Shown in pieces: positions 24,828-33,120 of a stretch of 64,000 nt of DNA. The notes beneath the pieces are model-generated. The model made no database searches. It saw nothing but the letters and a program-made list of their open reading frames with translations, and was not told where the DNA came from. The stretch is from Falsiroseomonas stagni DSM 19981. GTDB taxonomy: Bacteria > Pseudomonadota > Alphaproteobacteria > Acetobacterales > Acetobacteraceae. Made by a program: the position numbers and the translations under genes. The stretch is taken from the NCBI RefSeq assembly GCF_900114315.1, contig NZ_FOSQ01000008.1:1-64000 (forward strand), written 5' to 3'. Positions within the stretch are counted from its first letter, which is position 1. Every line of letters begins with the position of its first letter.

Positions 24828-26816
24828 ATGCGCCTGCGTCTCGCAGCCCTGCTTCCCACCCTGGTCGGCCTCGTGGCCCTGCTCGCCCTCGGCTCCACCG
24901 GCTTCGGTGCGCTGTCGCTGCGCCAGGCCTCCGAGTCGCTGGACCGCGTCTCGCATGAGGCGCTGGAGCCGATGGTGCATCTGAAGGCGCTGTCGGACGC
25001 CTATGCCGTCAGCGTCGTCGATGCCTCCCACAAGGTGCGCAATGGCGGCTTCACCTGGGAGGAAGGCGCGCAGGCGCTGGCGGATGCGACCGGCATCATC
25101 GACCGCGCCTGGCGCGCCGTCTCCACCATGGAACTCTCCCCGGCCAGCGCGGGGCCGATGGCCGATGCCCGCACGCGAATCGCCGCCGCGCAGCGCCTGC
25201 TGGCGGATGTCACGATCATCGTGCGGGACCGGGACGCGGCGCGGCTCGATTCGCTGGTGCGCGAACGCCTCTACCCCGCCATCGACCCGCTGACCGAATC
25301 GATCGGCCTGCTGCTGGATGCGCAGATCGCCAGCAGCGGCACGCTGGTCACCGCCGCGCTGGCGGAAGCGCGGGATGATGTGTGGGTCGCGGTCGCGCTG
25401 CTGGCGGCGATGCTGGCGCTGCTGGTCGGCGTGGCCACCATCATCGTGCTGCGCGTGACGCGCCCCATCACCCAGGTCACCAACGCCACCCGCATGCTGG
25501 CCGCCGGCCGCCTGGACGCCACCATCCCGCATGGCGCGCGGGCGGACGAGGTCGGCGAACTCGCCCGCGCCGTCATCGTCTTCCAGGGCGGGCTGCAGGA
25601 AGCCGAGGCCGCCCGCACCGCGCAGGCCGAAGCCCGCACCCGCGCGGAAGCGGACCGCGCCGCGGCGCTGCAGGACATGGCGGAGAAGGTGGAGGCCGAG
25701 ACCGGCCAGGCCGTCGACCTCGTCGCCACCCAGATGGCCGCCATCGCCCGCGACACCCTGGCCATGGCGGATACCGCCAACCTCGTCTCCACCGAAAGCG
25801 GCGCCGTCCGCCAGGCGGCCGGGGAGGCGCAGGCGAATGTCCAGACCGTCGCCGCCGCCACCGAGGAACTCGGCGCCTCCATCCGGGAGATCGTCGTCCA
25901 GGTCACCAACACCGCCAACGCCACCCGCAAGGCCGCCACCCGCGGCCAGGAAGGCCGCGCGAGCATCGAGGCCCTGTCGCGGGAGGTGGAGCGAATCGGC
26001 GGCGTCGCGCGCCTGATCGCCGACATCGCCGGCCAGACCAACCTCCTCGCCCTGAATGCCACCATCGAGGCCGCGCGCGCCGGCGATGCCGGCAAGGGCT
26101 TCGCGGTGGTGGCCAATGAGGTGAAGACGCTCGCCGCCCAGACCGCCAAGGCGACGGAGGACATCGCCCGCCAGGTGGAGGAAGTGACCCGCGCCACGGA
26201 GAGCACCGTCAGCGTCGTGACGGAGATGGCCGATGCGGTGGCGGAGGTGAACGGCGCCGCCGGCGCCATCGCCGCGGCGATGGAGGAACAGGGCGCCGCG
26301 ACGCAGGAAATCGCCCGCGCCATCGGCCTCGCCTCCCAGGCCGCGGGCAGCGTCAATGACGGCATCGCCCGCGTCGCCGGCCAGGTGGCGGATACGGGCA
26401 TCCGCGCCGTGCAGCTGCGCGAAGGCGCCGCCGCCGCCAGCGATGCGGTGGGCGGGCTGCGCGGCAAGCTGGTGAAGGTGGTGCGCCAATCGGCGCCGGA
26501 GGTCGACCGGCGTTCCGCGCCGCGCTTCCCCGCCGACATGCCCGCGCAGCTGCGCCTGCCGAACGGCGCCATCCGCACCGTGACGGTGATCGACCTGTCC
26601 CTGACCGGCTGCGCGCTGGATGCCGGCGCGACCCTGCCGCCCGTCGGCTCCACCGTCGCCCTGCAGCTGGCTCAGCCCGGAACAGGCTTCAGCGGGCAGG
26701 CCCTCGTCGTCGGCGCCGAGGGAAGGCTGCGGCTCTGCTTCATGTCGCTGGATGAGGCGCAGCGCGCGGCGCTGGCCCGCATCATCGCCATCGTCGCCGC
26801 GAAGCAGGCGGCGTGA
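24828..26816 (+). CDS. Methyl-accepting chemotaxis protein with C-terminal PilZ domain
   Basis: A 662-residue chemoreceptor. A membrane helix (about 5-28) precedes a helical periplasmic domain of the four-helix-bundle type, then a second membrane helix near 186-208, a HAMP linker ([14 protein letters not shown]) and the coiled-coil signalling domain with the hairpin-tip region [20 protein letters not shown]. After about residue 560 comes a PilZ-like domain with RRSAPR and DLSLTG, the two motifs that bind cyclic di-GMP. The receptor could thus join ligand sensing to c-di-GMP. An upstream GTG at 24789 is possible, but the ATG at 24828 begins the signal anchor. Confidence 0.9.
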   Translation: MRLRLAALLPTLVGLVALLALGSTGFGALSLRQASESLDRVSHEALEPMVHLKALSDAYAVSVVDASHKVRNGGFTWEEGAQALADATGIIDRAWRAVSTMELSPASAGPMADARTRIAAAQRLLADVTIIVRDRDAARLDSLVRERLYPAIDPLTESIGLLLDAQIASSGTLVTAALAEARDDVWVAVALLAAMLALLVGVATIIVLRVTRPITQVTNATRMLAAGRLDATIPHGARADEVGELARAVIVFQGGLQEAEAARTAQAEARTRAEADRAAALQDMAEKVEAETGQAVDLVATQMAAIARDTLAMADTANLVSTESGAVRQAAGEAQANVQTVAAATEELGASIREIVVQVTNTANATRKAATRGQEGRASIEALSREVERIGGVARLIADIAGQTNLLALNATIEAARAGDAGKGFAVVANEVKTLAAQTAKATEDIARQVEEVTRATESTVSVVTEMADAVAEVNGAAGAIAAAMEEQGAATQEIARAIGLASQAAGSVNDGIARVAGQVADTGIRAVQLREGAAAASDAVGGLRGKLVKVVRQSAPEVDRRSAPRFPADMPAQLRLPNGAIRTVTVIDLSLTGCALDAGATLPPVGSTVALQLAQPGTGFSGQALVVGAEGRLRLCFMSLDEAQRAALARIIAIVAAKQAA

Positions 26817-26820
26817 GGCG

Positions 26821-26850
26821 AAGGCGGCGGGCTGTCCGGCCCGCCGCCTT
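26821..26850. terminator. Bidirectional hairpin terminator candidate
   Basis: AAGGCGGCGGGC (26821-26832) pairs perfectly with GCCCGCCGCCTT (26839-26850), a 12-bp stem with a six-base loop, placed between the converging chemoreceptor and aldolase genes. There is no long T-run on either side. Confidence 0.6.
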
Positions 26851-26856
26851 CCGCCA

Positions 26857-27612
26857 TCAACCCTTCGCGACCGCGACCTGCGCCTTCGCCGCCGTCAGCA
26901 TCAGGCCGCTGTCGTTCATGATGGTCGCCAGGTTGAACCCGCGCTCGAACATCTCCTTCGAGTACTGGCCCGTCATGGTGTGGATGCCGACCTTCACGCC
27001 CGCCGCCTGCGCGGTGGTGCGGATCCTGTCCAGCACCGCCAGGAATTCGGGCTCCCGCCGGTCCTGCAGCGGCGCCATGCCGAGCGAGAGGCTGAGGTCG
27101 GACGGGCCGATATAGATCGCATCCACGCCGGGCACCCGCACGATGGCTTCGAGGTTATCGAGCGCCGTCTTCGTCTCGATCATCGGGATCACCAGCACGT
27201 CGTCATTCGCCGCGTCGGTGTCGGCCGCGGCGCCGTAGATGCCGGACCGGATCGGGCCGAAGCTGCGCGTGCCCTTCGGCGGATAGCGGCAGAAGGACAC
27301 CAGGTCCCGCGCCTCCTTCTCCGTGTTCACCATCGGGCAGATTACGCCCTTGGCGCCGCCATCCAGCACCTTGCCGATGATCCCCGGCTCGTTCCACGGC
27401 ACCCGCACCATCGGCGTCACGCCGTGCGGCTGCATGCCCTGGAAGCAGGCGACCATGGACATGTAGTCCTGCACGCCGTGCTGGATATCGACCGTCAGGC
27501 TGTCCCAGCCCGCCTGAGCCATCACCTCGGCCGTGAAGCCGCTCGGGATGGCGAGCCACCCGTTGACCACCGGCTTCCCCGCCGCCCAGGCCGCCTTGAC
27601 GCCATTTGCCAT
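26857..27612 (-). CDS. HpcH/HpaI-type aldolase
   Basis: A 251-residue class II pyruvate-type aldolase of the HpcH/HpaI (GarL-like) family. It has the TIM-barrel signatures WDSLTVDIQHGVQDY, MVRVPWNEPGIIGKVLDGGAKGVICPMVN, FGPIRSGIYG, PMIETKTALDNL and GVDAIYIGPSDLSLSLG, with the acidic metal ligands in PMIE and IGPSD. Such enzymes cleave 2-keto-3-deoxy or 4-hydroxy-2-oxo acids to pyruvate and an aldehyde. The ATG at 27612 begins the conserved domain; an upstream ATG at 27654 would add an unlikely leader. It diverges from the FAD oxidase gene, and the two may share a 2-hydroxy/keto acid pathway. Confidence 0.9.
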   Translation of the reverse strand: MANGVKAAWAAGKPVVNGWLAIPSGFTAEVMAQAGWDSLTVDIQHGVQDYMSMVACFQGMQPHGVTPMVRVPWNEPGIIGKVLDGGAKGVICPMVNTEKEARDLVSFCRYPPKGTRSFGPIRSGIYGAAADTDAANDDVLVIPMIETKTALDNLEAIVRVPGVDAIYIGPSDLSLSLGMAPLQDRREPEFLAVLDRIRTTAQAAGVKVGIHTMTGQYSKEMFERGFNLATIMNDSGLMLTAAKAQVAVAKG

Positions 27613-27780
27613 TGGATTTCCGTCCCCCCTTTGGGTTGTATGATGACAGGACAAGTGGGGACGCTAGGCCCGTGCCGGGGGCAGCGTCAACGCAGCCTCC
27701 ACGCCTTTGCCGAGCCGCCTTGCGCATGGCAGGGTGGCACCCTGGGCAGGCCGGGTTGGCCCGTCCCCCCGGAGCTTCCG
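27613..27780. promoter_or_regulatory. Divergent promoter region, aldolase / FAD oxidase
   Basis: The 168-base gap has a TTGT...ACAA imperfect palindrome (27636-27639 with 27651-27654) around TATGATGACAGG, which could be an operator or a promoter -10 region. A CAGGGT/ACCCTG hairpin with loop GGC lies at 27730-27744. A Shine-Dalgarno-like GGAGC precedes the FAD oxidase ATG. No regulator gene is adjacent. Confidence 0.3.
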
Positions 27781-29175
27781 ATGAACACCATCTCCCCCCG
27801 CCCCGTGGATGCCGTCATCGCCGCCGCCAGCGCCTTCCTCGGCGACCGCATGACCACCAATGGCGCCATCCGCGAACAGCACAGCCATGGGGAGGACAGT
27901 TCAACGCCGACGCTGCCGGACGCCGTCGCCTTCGTCGAGACCACGGAGGAAGTCAGCCGCCTCCTCGCCCTCTGCCACCAGCACGGCGTGCCCGTGGTGC
28001 CCTTCGGCGCCGGCACCAGCCTGGAAGGGCATGTGAACCCCGTCCGCGCCGGCATCTCGCTCGACCTCTCCCGCATGACCGCGGTGCTGGAGGTGAACGA
28101 CCAGGACATGGATTGCCTGATCGAGCCGGGCGTCACCCGCCAGCAGCTCAATGAATTCCTGCGCGACAAGGGCCTGTTCTTCCCCGTCGATCCCGGCAGC
28201 CACTGCACCATCGGCGGCATGGTCGCGACGCGCGCTTCCGGCACCAATGCCGTGCGCTACGGCACGATGCGGGAGAATGTGCTGGGGCTGGAGGTCGTCC
28301 TCGCCGATGGCCGCGTGATCCAGACCGGCGGCCGCACCCGCAAGGCCGCCAACGGCTACGACCTCACGCGCCTTTTCATCGGCAGCGAGGGCACGCTCGG
28401 CGTCGTCACCAAGGTGCGGCTGCGCCTGCATGGCATCCCGGAGGCGATGAGCAGCGCCGTCGTCCAGTTCCCGACTCTGGCCGGCGCCGTGGAGAGCACG
28501 ATCCAGGTCATGCAGATGGGCATCCCCGTCGCGCGGATCGAACTGCTCGACGACGACATGATGGCCGCCGCCATCGCCTTCTCGAAGCTGGAAGGTTTTC
28601 TGCCGTCCACCACTCTCTTCCTCGAATTCCACGGCACGGAAGCCGGCGTGAAGGAACAGGCGGAACTGGTGGAGGCGATCACCACCGAACACGGCGGCAG
28701 CGACTTCCGCTGGGCGACGGATCCCGCCGAGCGCGCCAAGCTGTGGAAGGCCCGCCACGACAGCTACTGGGCCGGCGTCGCCTGGATTCCCGGCCGCCGC
28801 GCGCTGACCACCGATGTCTGCGTCCCCATCTCCCGCCTCACCGAAGCGCTCGTCGGCGCGAAGGAGGAAGCGAAGGCGCTCGGCCACACCACCTGCATCG
28901 TCGGCCATGTCGGCGACGGCAATTTCCACCAGATGGTGCTCTACGATCCGAATGATCCAAAGGGCCTCGAAGGCGCCTGGGACATGGACCGGCGCATCGT
29001 CGCGCGCGGCATGGCGCTGGGCGGCACCTGCTCCGGCGAACACGGTATCGGCCTCGGCAAGCGCGAATTCCTCGAAGCCGAGCATGGGATCGAGGCGCTG
29101 GCGGTGATGCGCAGCCTGAAGGCGACGCTCGACCCCAAGGGCATCATGAATCCCGGGAAGATGTTCCGGAACTGA
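27781..29175 (+). CDS. FAD-linked 2-hydroxyacid oxidase/dehydrogenase (GlcD/DLD type)
   Basis: A 464-residue flavoprotein of the vanillyl-alcohol-oxidase fold. The FAD-binding part has VVPFGAGTSLEGH, PGSHCTIGGMVATRASGTNAV and RKAANGYDLTRLFIGSEGTLG. The C-terminal substrate part carries GHVGDGNFH and the CSGEHGIGLGKR block of the FAD-oxidase C family. Relatives oxidise D-lactate, glycolate or D-2-hydroxyglutarate. It lacks the iron-sulfur C-terminus found in GlpC-like fusions. The ATG at 27781 gives the normal family length. A hairpin after the stop and a divergent aldolase gene frame it as a single transcription unit. Confidence 0.92.
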   Translation: MNTISPRPVDAVIAAASAFLGDRMTTNGAIREQHSHGEDSSTPTLPDAVAFVETTEEVSRLLALCHQHGVPVVPFGAGTSLEGHVNPVRAGISLDLSRMTAVLEVNDQDMDCLIEPGVTRQQLNEFLRDKGLFFPVDPGSHCTIGGMVATRASGTNAVRYGTMRENVLGLEVVLADGRVIQTGGRTRKAANGYDLTRLFIGSEGTLGVVTKVRLRLHGIPEAMSSAVVQFPTLAGAVESTIQVMQMGIPVARIELLDDDMMAAAIAFSKLEGFLPSTTLFLEFHGTEAGVKEQAELVEAITTEHGGSDFRWATDPAERAKLWKARHDSYWAGVAWIPGRRALTTDVCVPISRLTEALVGAKEEAKALGHTTCIVGHVGDGNFHQMVLYDPNDPKGLEGAWDMDRRIVARGMALGGTCSGEHGIGLGKREFLEAEHGIEALAVMRSLKATLDPKGIMNPGKMFRN

Positions 29176-29184
29176 ACGGCATTT

Positions 29185-29209
29185 CCGCCTCCCCCCGCGG
29201 GGGAGGCGG
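29185..29209 (+). terminator. Hairpin after the FAD oxidase gene
   Basis: CCGCCTCCCCC (29185-29195) pairs perfectly with GGGGGAGGCGG (29199-29209) around the loop CGC. It starts 10 bases after the stop and lies before the MFS gene on the same strand. No T-run follows, so termination may be partial. Confidence 0.55.
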
Positions 29210-29235
29210 CACGAACGAAGAAACCAGGAAACGCC

Positions 29236-30441
29236 ATGCCCGCCACGCCCGTCGCGCTGGCCATCCTGCTGCTCTGCACCGGCCACATCTTCTCCAACGC
29301 CGCGCGCACGCTGCCGGCCGTCGCGGTGGATGTGCTGACGCGCGACCTCGGCATCACCGCCACCGAACTCGCCCAGATCACCGGCATCTTCCCCGCCGCC
29401 TTCGCCGCCGTGATGATCCCGGTCGGCATCGCGCTGGATCGCTACGGCGTGAAACGCACCAACCTCTTTCTCCTCACCGTCGCGGGCTGCGGCGCCGTCA
29501 TGGCGGCGCTGGCCACCGGCCCCTGGTCCATGGCCCTCGCCCAGGCCGTGCTCGGCGCCGGCTGCTCCGGCATGCTGATGTGCCCCATCACCTTCGCCGC
29601 CCGCGCCCTCACCGCCCCGCGCTTCGCCGTCTGGTCCGGCATCATCCAGGCCACCGGCAATACCGGCATGCTGCTTTCCGCCAGCCCGCTCGCTTTGCTG
29701 ATCGAGGCCGTGGACTGGCGCGCCGGCTTCTGGGCCTGCGGGGCCATCGCCGCCCTCGCCATCGCCCTCGTCGCCCTCCTCGTCCCCTCCGACCGTCCTG
29801 CCCCCACGCCGCGCCGCGGCCTGGCGCATGATCTGCGGGAGGTCGGGCGCGTGGCCCTCACCCCCGGGCTGCGCGGCGTCATGGTCTTCACCTTCGCCAG
29901 CTTCGCCGCCGTGCTCGGCGTGCGCGGCCTCTGGGGCGGGCCCTGGCTGATGGAGGTGAAGGGCCTGGACCGCATCACCGCCGGCAATGTCCTGCTGGCC
30001 TGCACGGTCGCGCTGACCATCGGCCCGGCCCTCGCCGGCCTCCTCCTCAAGCGCATCGGCCATGCGCCGGCGCTGATGACCATCAGCCACCTGACCTGCG
30101 CCGGCCTCATCGCGCTGATCGTGGCCGGCGGCCCCATCGCGGGCTTCCTCGGCCTGCCCGCCATGCCGGTCGCCTGGGACCTGGTGCTGCTGGTGCTGTT
30201 CGGCGCCATCATCTCCTTCCAGGTCCTCGCCTTCTCCCTCGTGCGCGGCGCGGTGCCGCCGGAACAGACCGGGCGCGCGCTGTCCTGCGCCAACCTCAGC
30301 TTCTTCTTCGGCGCTGCGGTGCTGCAGGGCCTCTCCGGCCTGGTCGCGGGCTGGGGCGGCAATGGCGCGGCACTGCTGACCTTCGCGGTGGCGCTGGTGA
30401 TCTGTTCGCTGGGCTTCTGGGTGCTGCGCCCGGGCCGCTGA
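29236..30441 (+). CDS. MFS transporter
   Basis: A 401-residue major facilitator with about twelve helices. The N-terminal half has the cytoplasmic-loop motif GIALDRYGVKRTN (a GxxxDRxGxR variant) after helix 2, and a long middle loop around residues 185-200 separates the halves. The family includes metabolite and drug exporters of the CynX/NarK sort; the substrate is not evident. The ATG at 29236 directly begins the first helix and has AGGAAA upstream. Its position after the FAD oxidase is compatible with a hydroxyacid or aromatic-acid carrier, but that is only inferred. Confidence 0.88.
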   Translation: MPATPVALAILLLCTGHIFSNAARTLPAVAVDVLTRDLGITATELAQITGIFPAAFAAVMIPVGIALDRYGVKRTNLFLLTVAGCGAVMAALATGPWSMALAQAVLGAGCSGMLMCPITFAARALTAPRFAVWSGIIQATGNTGMLLSASPLALLIEAVDWRAGFWACGAIAALAIALVALLVPSDRPAPTPRRGLAHDLREVGRVALTPGLRGVMVFTFASFAAVLGVRGLWGGPWLMEVKGLDRITAGNVLLACTVALTIGPALAGLLLKRIGHAPALMTISHLTCAGLIALIVAGGPIAGFLGLPAMPVAWDLVLLVLFGAIISFQVLAFSLVRGAVPPEQTGRALSCANLSFFFGAAVLQGLSGLVAGWGGNGAALLTFAVALVICSLGFWVLRPGR

Positions 30442-30511
30442 TCCCATTGTGGCAAGTGGCGCGGCCGCCCTGCGCCCCGCTAGCCTGCGGCCGCAAGGGA
30501 CGGAGGCGGCG

Positions 30512-30667
30512 ATGGGAAAACTCGCAAAAACCCTTATCCTGGCGGCCATCCTGGCGGTGGCGATCATCGGAGGCCACCAGGGCCTAGTCGTCGCCGCGCG
30601 GGGCACGGCCGGCGACAGCCTCGCCACCCCTGCCCGCGCCACCTGCGGCGCCTGCCACGCGCGCTGA
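30512..30667 (+). CDS. 51-residue membrane-anchored protein with terminal CXXCH
   Basis: A very small protein with one membrane segment (about residues 5-25) followed by a short periplasmic tail that ends CGACHAR. The CXXCH motif (encoded at 30644-30658) is the covalent heme-attachment site of c-type cytochromes, but no room remains for a cytochrome fold or a distal methionine ligand. GGAGG upstream supports the ATG at 30512. I know no family for it. It could be a mini heme carrier, a redox or metal peptide, or a truncated cytochrome remnant. It sits between an MFS and a stress-protein gene. Confidence 0.6.
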   Translation: MGKLAKTLILAAILAVAIIGGHQGLVVAARGTAGDSLATPARATCGACHAR

Positions 30668-30725
30668 GCCCCCCCGTGTCGCCGCGCCCCGTTCCGCGTT
30701 ACGCTGGGCTGGAGGGAGACACACC

Positions 30726-31562
30726 ATGCTGCGCAGCATCCTGGTCGCGCTGGACGATACGCCCGGCGCCCAATCCGCCCGCGACGCCGCCTTCGCGCTG
30801 GCCCGCCGCACCGGCGCCGCGCTGACGGCCGCCGTGGTGCTGGACAATCCGCACACCCGCAGCGACCACGAATTCGTCCCCCTGGGCGGCGCCGCCTTCA
30901 AGGCACGCCGGGACGAGGCGCTCGCCGCCCGCGCGGAAGCCGATGCCGCCGCCGCCCTCGCCGCCTGCGCCGCCGCCGCCGGCGAGACGCCCTACACCGA
31001 ACTCCGCCTGACGGACGCCCCCGAACCCGCGCTGCTGCGCGCCGGCGCCACGCATGACCTGGTGGTGATCGGCCGGGACAGCACGCTCGGCCGCGAACAG
31101 GTGGAGGACAACGTCGCCCCCGTCATCGAGCACCTGCTGATGGACGGCGCCCGCCCCCTGCTGGTGGTGCCGCCCGGCGCCACGTTCGGCACGGAAGGCC
31201 CCGTGCTGGTCGGCTATGACGCCTCCCTGCCCGCCATGGCCGCCTTGCAGCTCTTCGCCCTGCTCGGCCTGGCGGAGGGCTCGCTTGTCCGTGTGGCTTC
31301 CGCCGCCGCGGACCGGGACAGCGCCGTCGCCATGGCCGAGGAAGCCTGCACCTTCCTGCGCCGCCACGGGATCGATGCCACGCCCCTGCCGCTGGTCGGC
31401 GGCCGCCCGGCGGACCTGCTGCTGGCGGAGGCCGAGGGGCTGGGCGCGCGGCTGATGGTGCTGGGCGCCTTCGAGGAAAGCGGGCTGCGGCGGCTGGTGA
31501 CCGGCAGCGCGACGCATGTGCTGCTGCGCGACGCGCGCTGCCCGGTGTTCATCCACCATTGA
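30726..31562 (+). CDS. Universal stress protein, tandem UspA domains
   Basis: A 278-residue protein with two UspA-like domains. The first starts with SILVALDDTPGA and includes HDLVVIGRDSTLG. The second starts near residue 155 with GPVLVGYDASLPA and ends with ARLMVLGAFEESGLRRLVTGSATHVLLRDARCPVFI, the usual nucleotide-binding G-(2)-G-(9)-S/T type of end. Such proteins bind ATP or act as stress chaperone-like factors. AGGGAGA upstream fixes the ATG. It follows the CXXCH miniprotein and stands alone otherwise. Confidence 0.9.
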   Translation: MLRSILVALDDTPGAQSARDAAFALARRTGAALTAAVVLDNPHTRSDHEFVPLGGAAFKARRDEALAARAEADAAAALAACAAAAGETPYTELRLTDAPEPALLRAGATHDLVVIGRDSTLGREQVEDNVAPVIEHLLMDGARPLLVVPPGATFGTEGPVLVGYDASLPAMAALQLFALLGLAEGSLVRVASAAADRDSAVAMAEEACTFLRRHGIDATPLPLVGGRPADLLLAEAEGLGARLMVLGAFEESGLRRLVTGSATHVLLRDARCPVFIHH

Positions 31563-31647
31563 GGGGGTGGCGATGGCGGGAGGCGGCCACCGAATCACCC
31601 TCCCGGGATGAGCCCGGACGCCGAGCGCCAACCGGCGGCGCCGAAAG

Positions 31648-32913
31648 CTACCGCCAGAAGCGCTGGGGGATGCCCTCGGGCGCGGACTCGCCCCAGGGCA
31701 GAGGGTCGGCACCGACGATGGACGCGCGCATGGAGGGCGGCAGGCGCGCGTCGAAGTCCACATAGCGTTCCGCGTACCGAAGCAGGTCGAAGTCCCACGT
31801 GACGGAGGGCTGGTCGCCTGGCCCGGGCAAGGCGCCGAGCTGGAAGCGGAACTCCGACCGGCGATAGAACCCCGCGGCCCACCGCTCTCGAATGTCAGCC
31901 AGCAGGTCGTAGTCCTCAGCGTCGATCTCGCACGACCAGACGGCCCTGCGGTCGGCGCCGTAGGGCAGCCATGTGCAGGGCCCGCCGCGCCAGAAGATGT
32001 ACAGGGCAGTGGCACGGTCGCAATCCGGCTGCTGGATGATCCAGCGGAGCATCGGCTGCGCGACGTCCCAATTGGCGTCGAGGGCGAAGCGGTGCCAATC
32101 CGCCGGCCCGGACGCGCCCGACAGCAGCCAGGCGGCGAACCGGGCCTCGGCGGAGTCCGACCGTTCACGATCATGGGCAAAGGCACGCAGTTCGGCCGCG
32201 GCGTCCCGCGGCCAGGGCGCCATCGGCCGATCGGCGAGCCACGCCTGTTCCTGGCGAAGGTCCAGATCGCGGCCGGGCCACGCCTGCGTCTCGCGCCACA
32301 GCGTTTCGGGGATCCCCCAGTCGGTCGGCCCGACCTCGGCGGCGCGGCCGGGCACGGCGATGCGGAACTCGGGCGGGATCGCCTGCTCGACCGCCCCGCG
32401 GCCATGGGTTCGCTCCAGGCCGCGAAAGTCCGTCCTGTTCACCCAGAACGAGGGATTTTCGGCCAGCCCGTGCCGCGCGAAGCCGCGGCCCCGAAAGCGT
32501 TCGAGGATATCCGCGCGCACCTCGCGCCGGTACCGCACCACGGGATGGTCGTGCGGCCAGCCGCTGGGATGGCGGTCGCCCGGCGCCGGGGTCTTCGCCT
32601 GCGCCCTCCAGAACTGCCACCACGGACGCCCCGGTGGCATGTCGGCAAGGCCCATCTCGGGGGATGCGTGCCAGAACAGCGCGACCGCCGTCGCCCAATC
32701 GCATGCGGGGTGCCGGGCGATCCAGCGCGCCACCGGCCAGAGCATGCGCGGAGCGACGCCGTGGGCGAGCACGTGCAGATCGTCCGCACTCGCCTTGCCG
32801 GAAAGGAGCCAGGCGGCAACGGCGCGCCGGATGCGCTCGGCGCCGTACTTTCCCGGCAGGTCCAGCCAGGGGGAGATCAGCGCGTCGGGATCGGACGGGT
32901 GCGGGGCTGCCAT
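31648..32913 (-). CDS. Protein with duplicated DUF4274-like domain
   Basis: A 421-residue, tryptophan-rich cytoplasmic protein without signal or membrane segments. Two similar modules occur: AAWLLSGKASADDLHVLAHG with ARWIARHPACDWATAVALFW near the N-terminus, and AAWLLSGASGPADWHRFALD with LRWIIQQPDCDRATALYIFW in the middle. Each is followed by a cysteine-aspartate-rich segment, in keeping with DUF4274. The middle and C-terminal thirds are less clear. Function is unknown; related domains occur in toxin-immunity neighbourhoods, but no toxin gene is adjacent. Base use looks less extreme than in neighbouring genes, so it may have been acquired. Confidence 0.75.
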   Translation of the reverse strand: MAAPHPSDPDALISPWLDLPGKYGAERIRRAVAAWLLSGKASADDLHVLAHGVAPRMLWPVARWIARHPACDWATAVALFWHASPEMGLADMPPGRPWWQFWRAQAKTPAPGDRHPSGWPHDHPVVRYRREVRADILERFRGRGFARHGLAENPSFWVNRTDFRGLERTHGRGAVEQAIPPEFRIAVPGRAAEVGPTDWGIPETLWRETQAWPGRDLDLRQEQAWLADRPMAPWPRDAAAELRAFAHDRERSDSAEARFAAWLLSGASGPADWHRFALDANWDVAQPMLRWIIQQPDCDRATALYIFWRGGPCTWLPYGADRRAVWSCEIDAEDYDLLADIRERWAAGFYRRSEFRFQLGALPGPGDQPSVTWDFDLLRYAERYVDFDARLPPSMRASIVGADPLPWGESAPEGIPQRFWR

Positions 32914-33120
32914 GCAGGCGGATCTAGCAATCCCGCCGCCTCCCGTCAGTAAAGGCCGCGGAACCCACCATCAACGCGCACCACCGCACGAGGCACGGCG
33001 CTGTCGGTGACGCAGTGGAGCGCGTGTCCGAAGGCTGCGACAGCGTGGCGCGAATGCCTTGATTCGGTCGGCACCAGCCACCCGCCTCCCCTCATACCCA
33101 AGCCCTGCGCGCCCCGCCCC

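Noticed and set aside
32946-33110. Minus-strand segment reading AVVRVDGGFRGLY, like an SDR C-terminus
   Set aside because: Short, no upstream SDR motifs, and low similarity; possibly a relic but not supportable as a pseudogene. The 32914-33120 gap shows nothing else clear.
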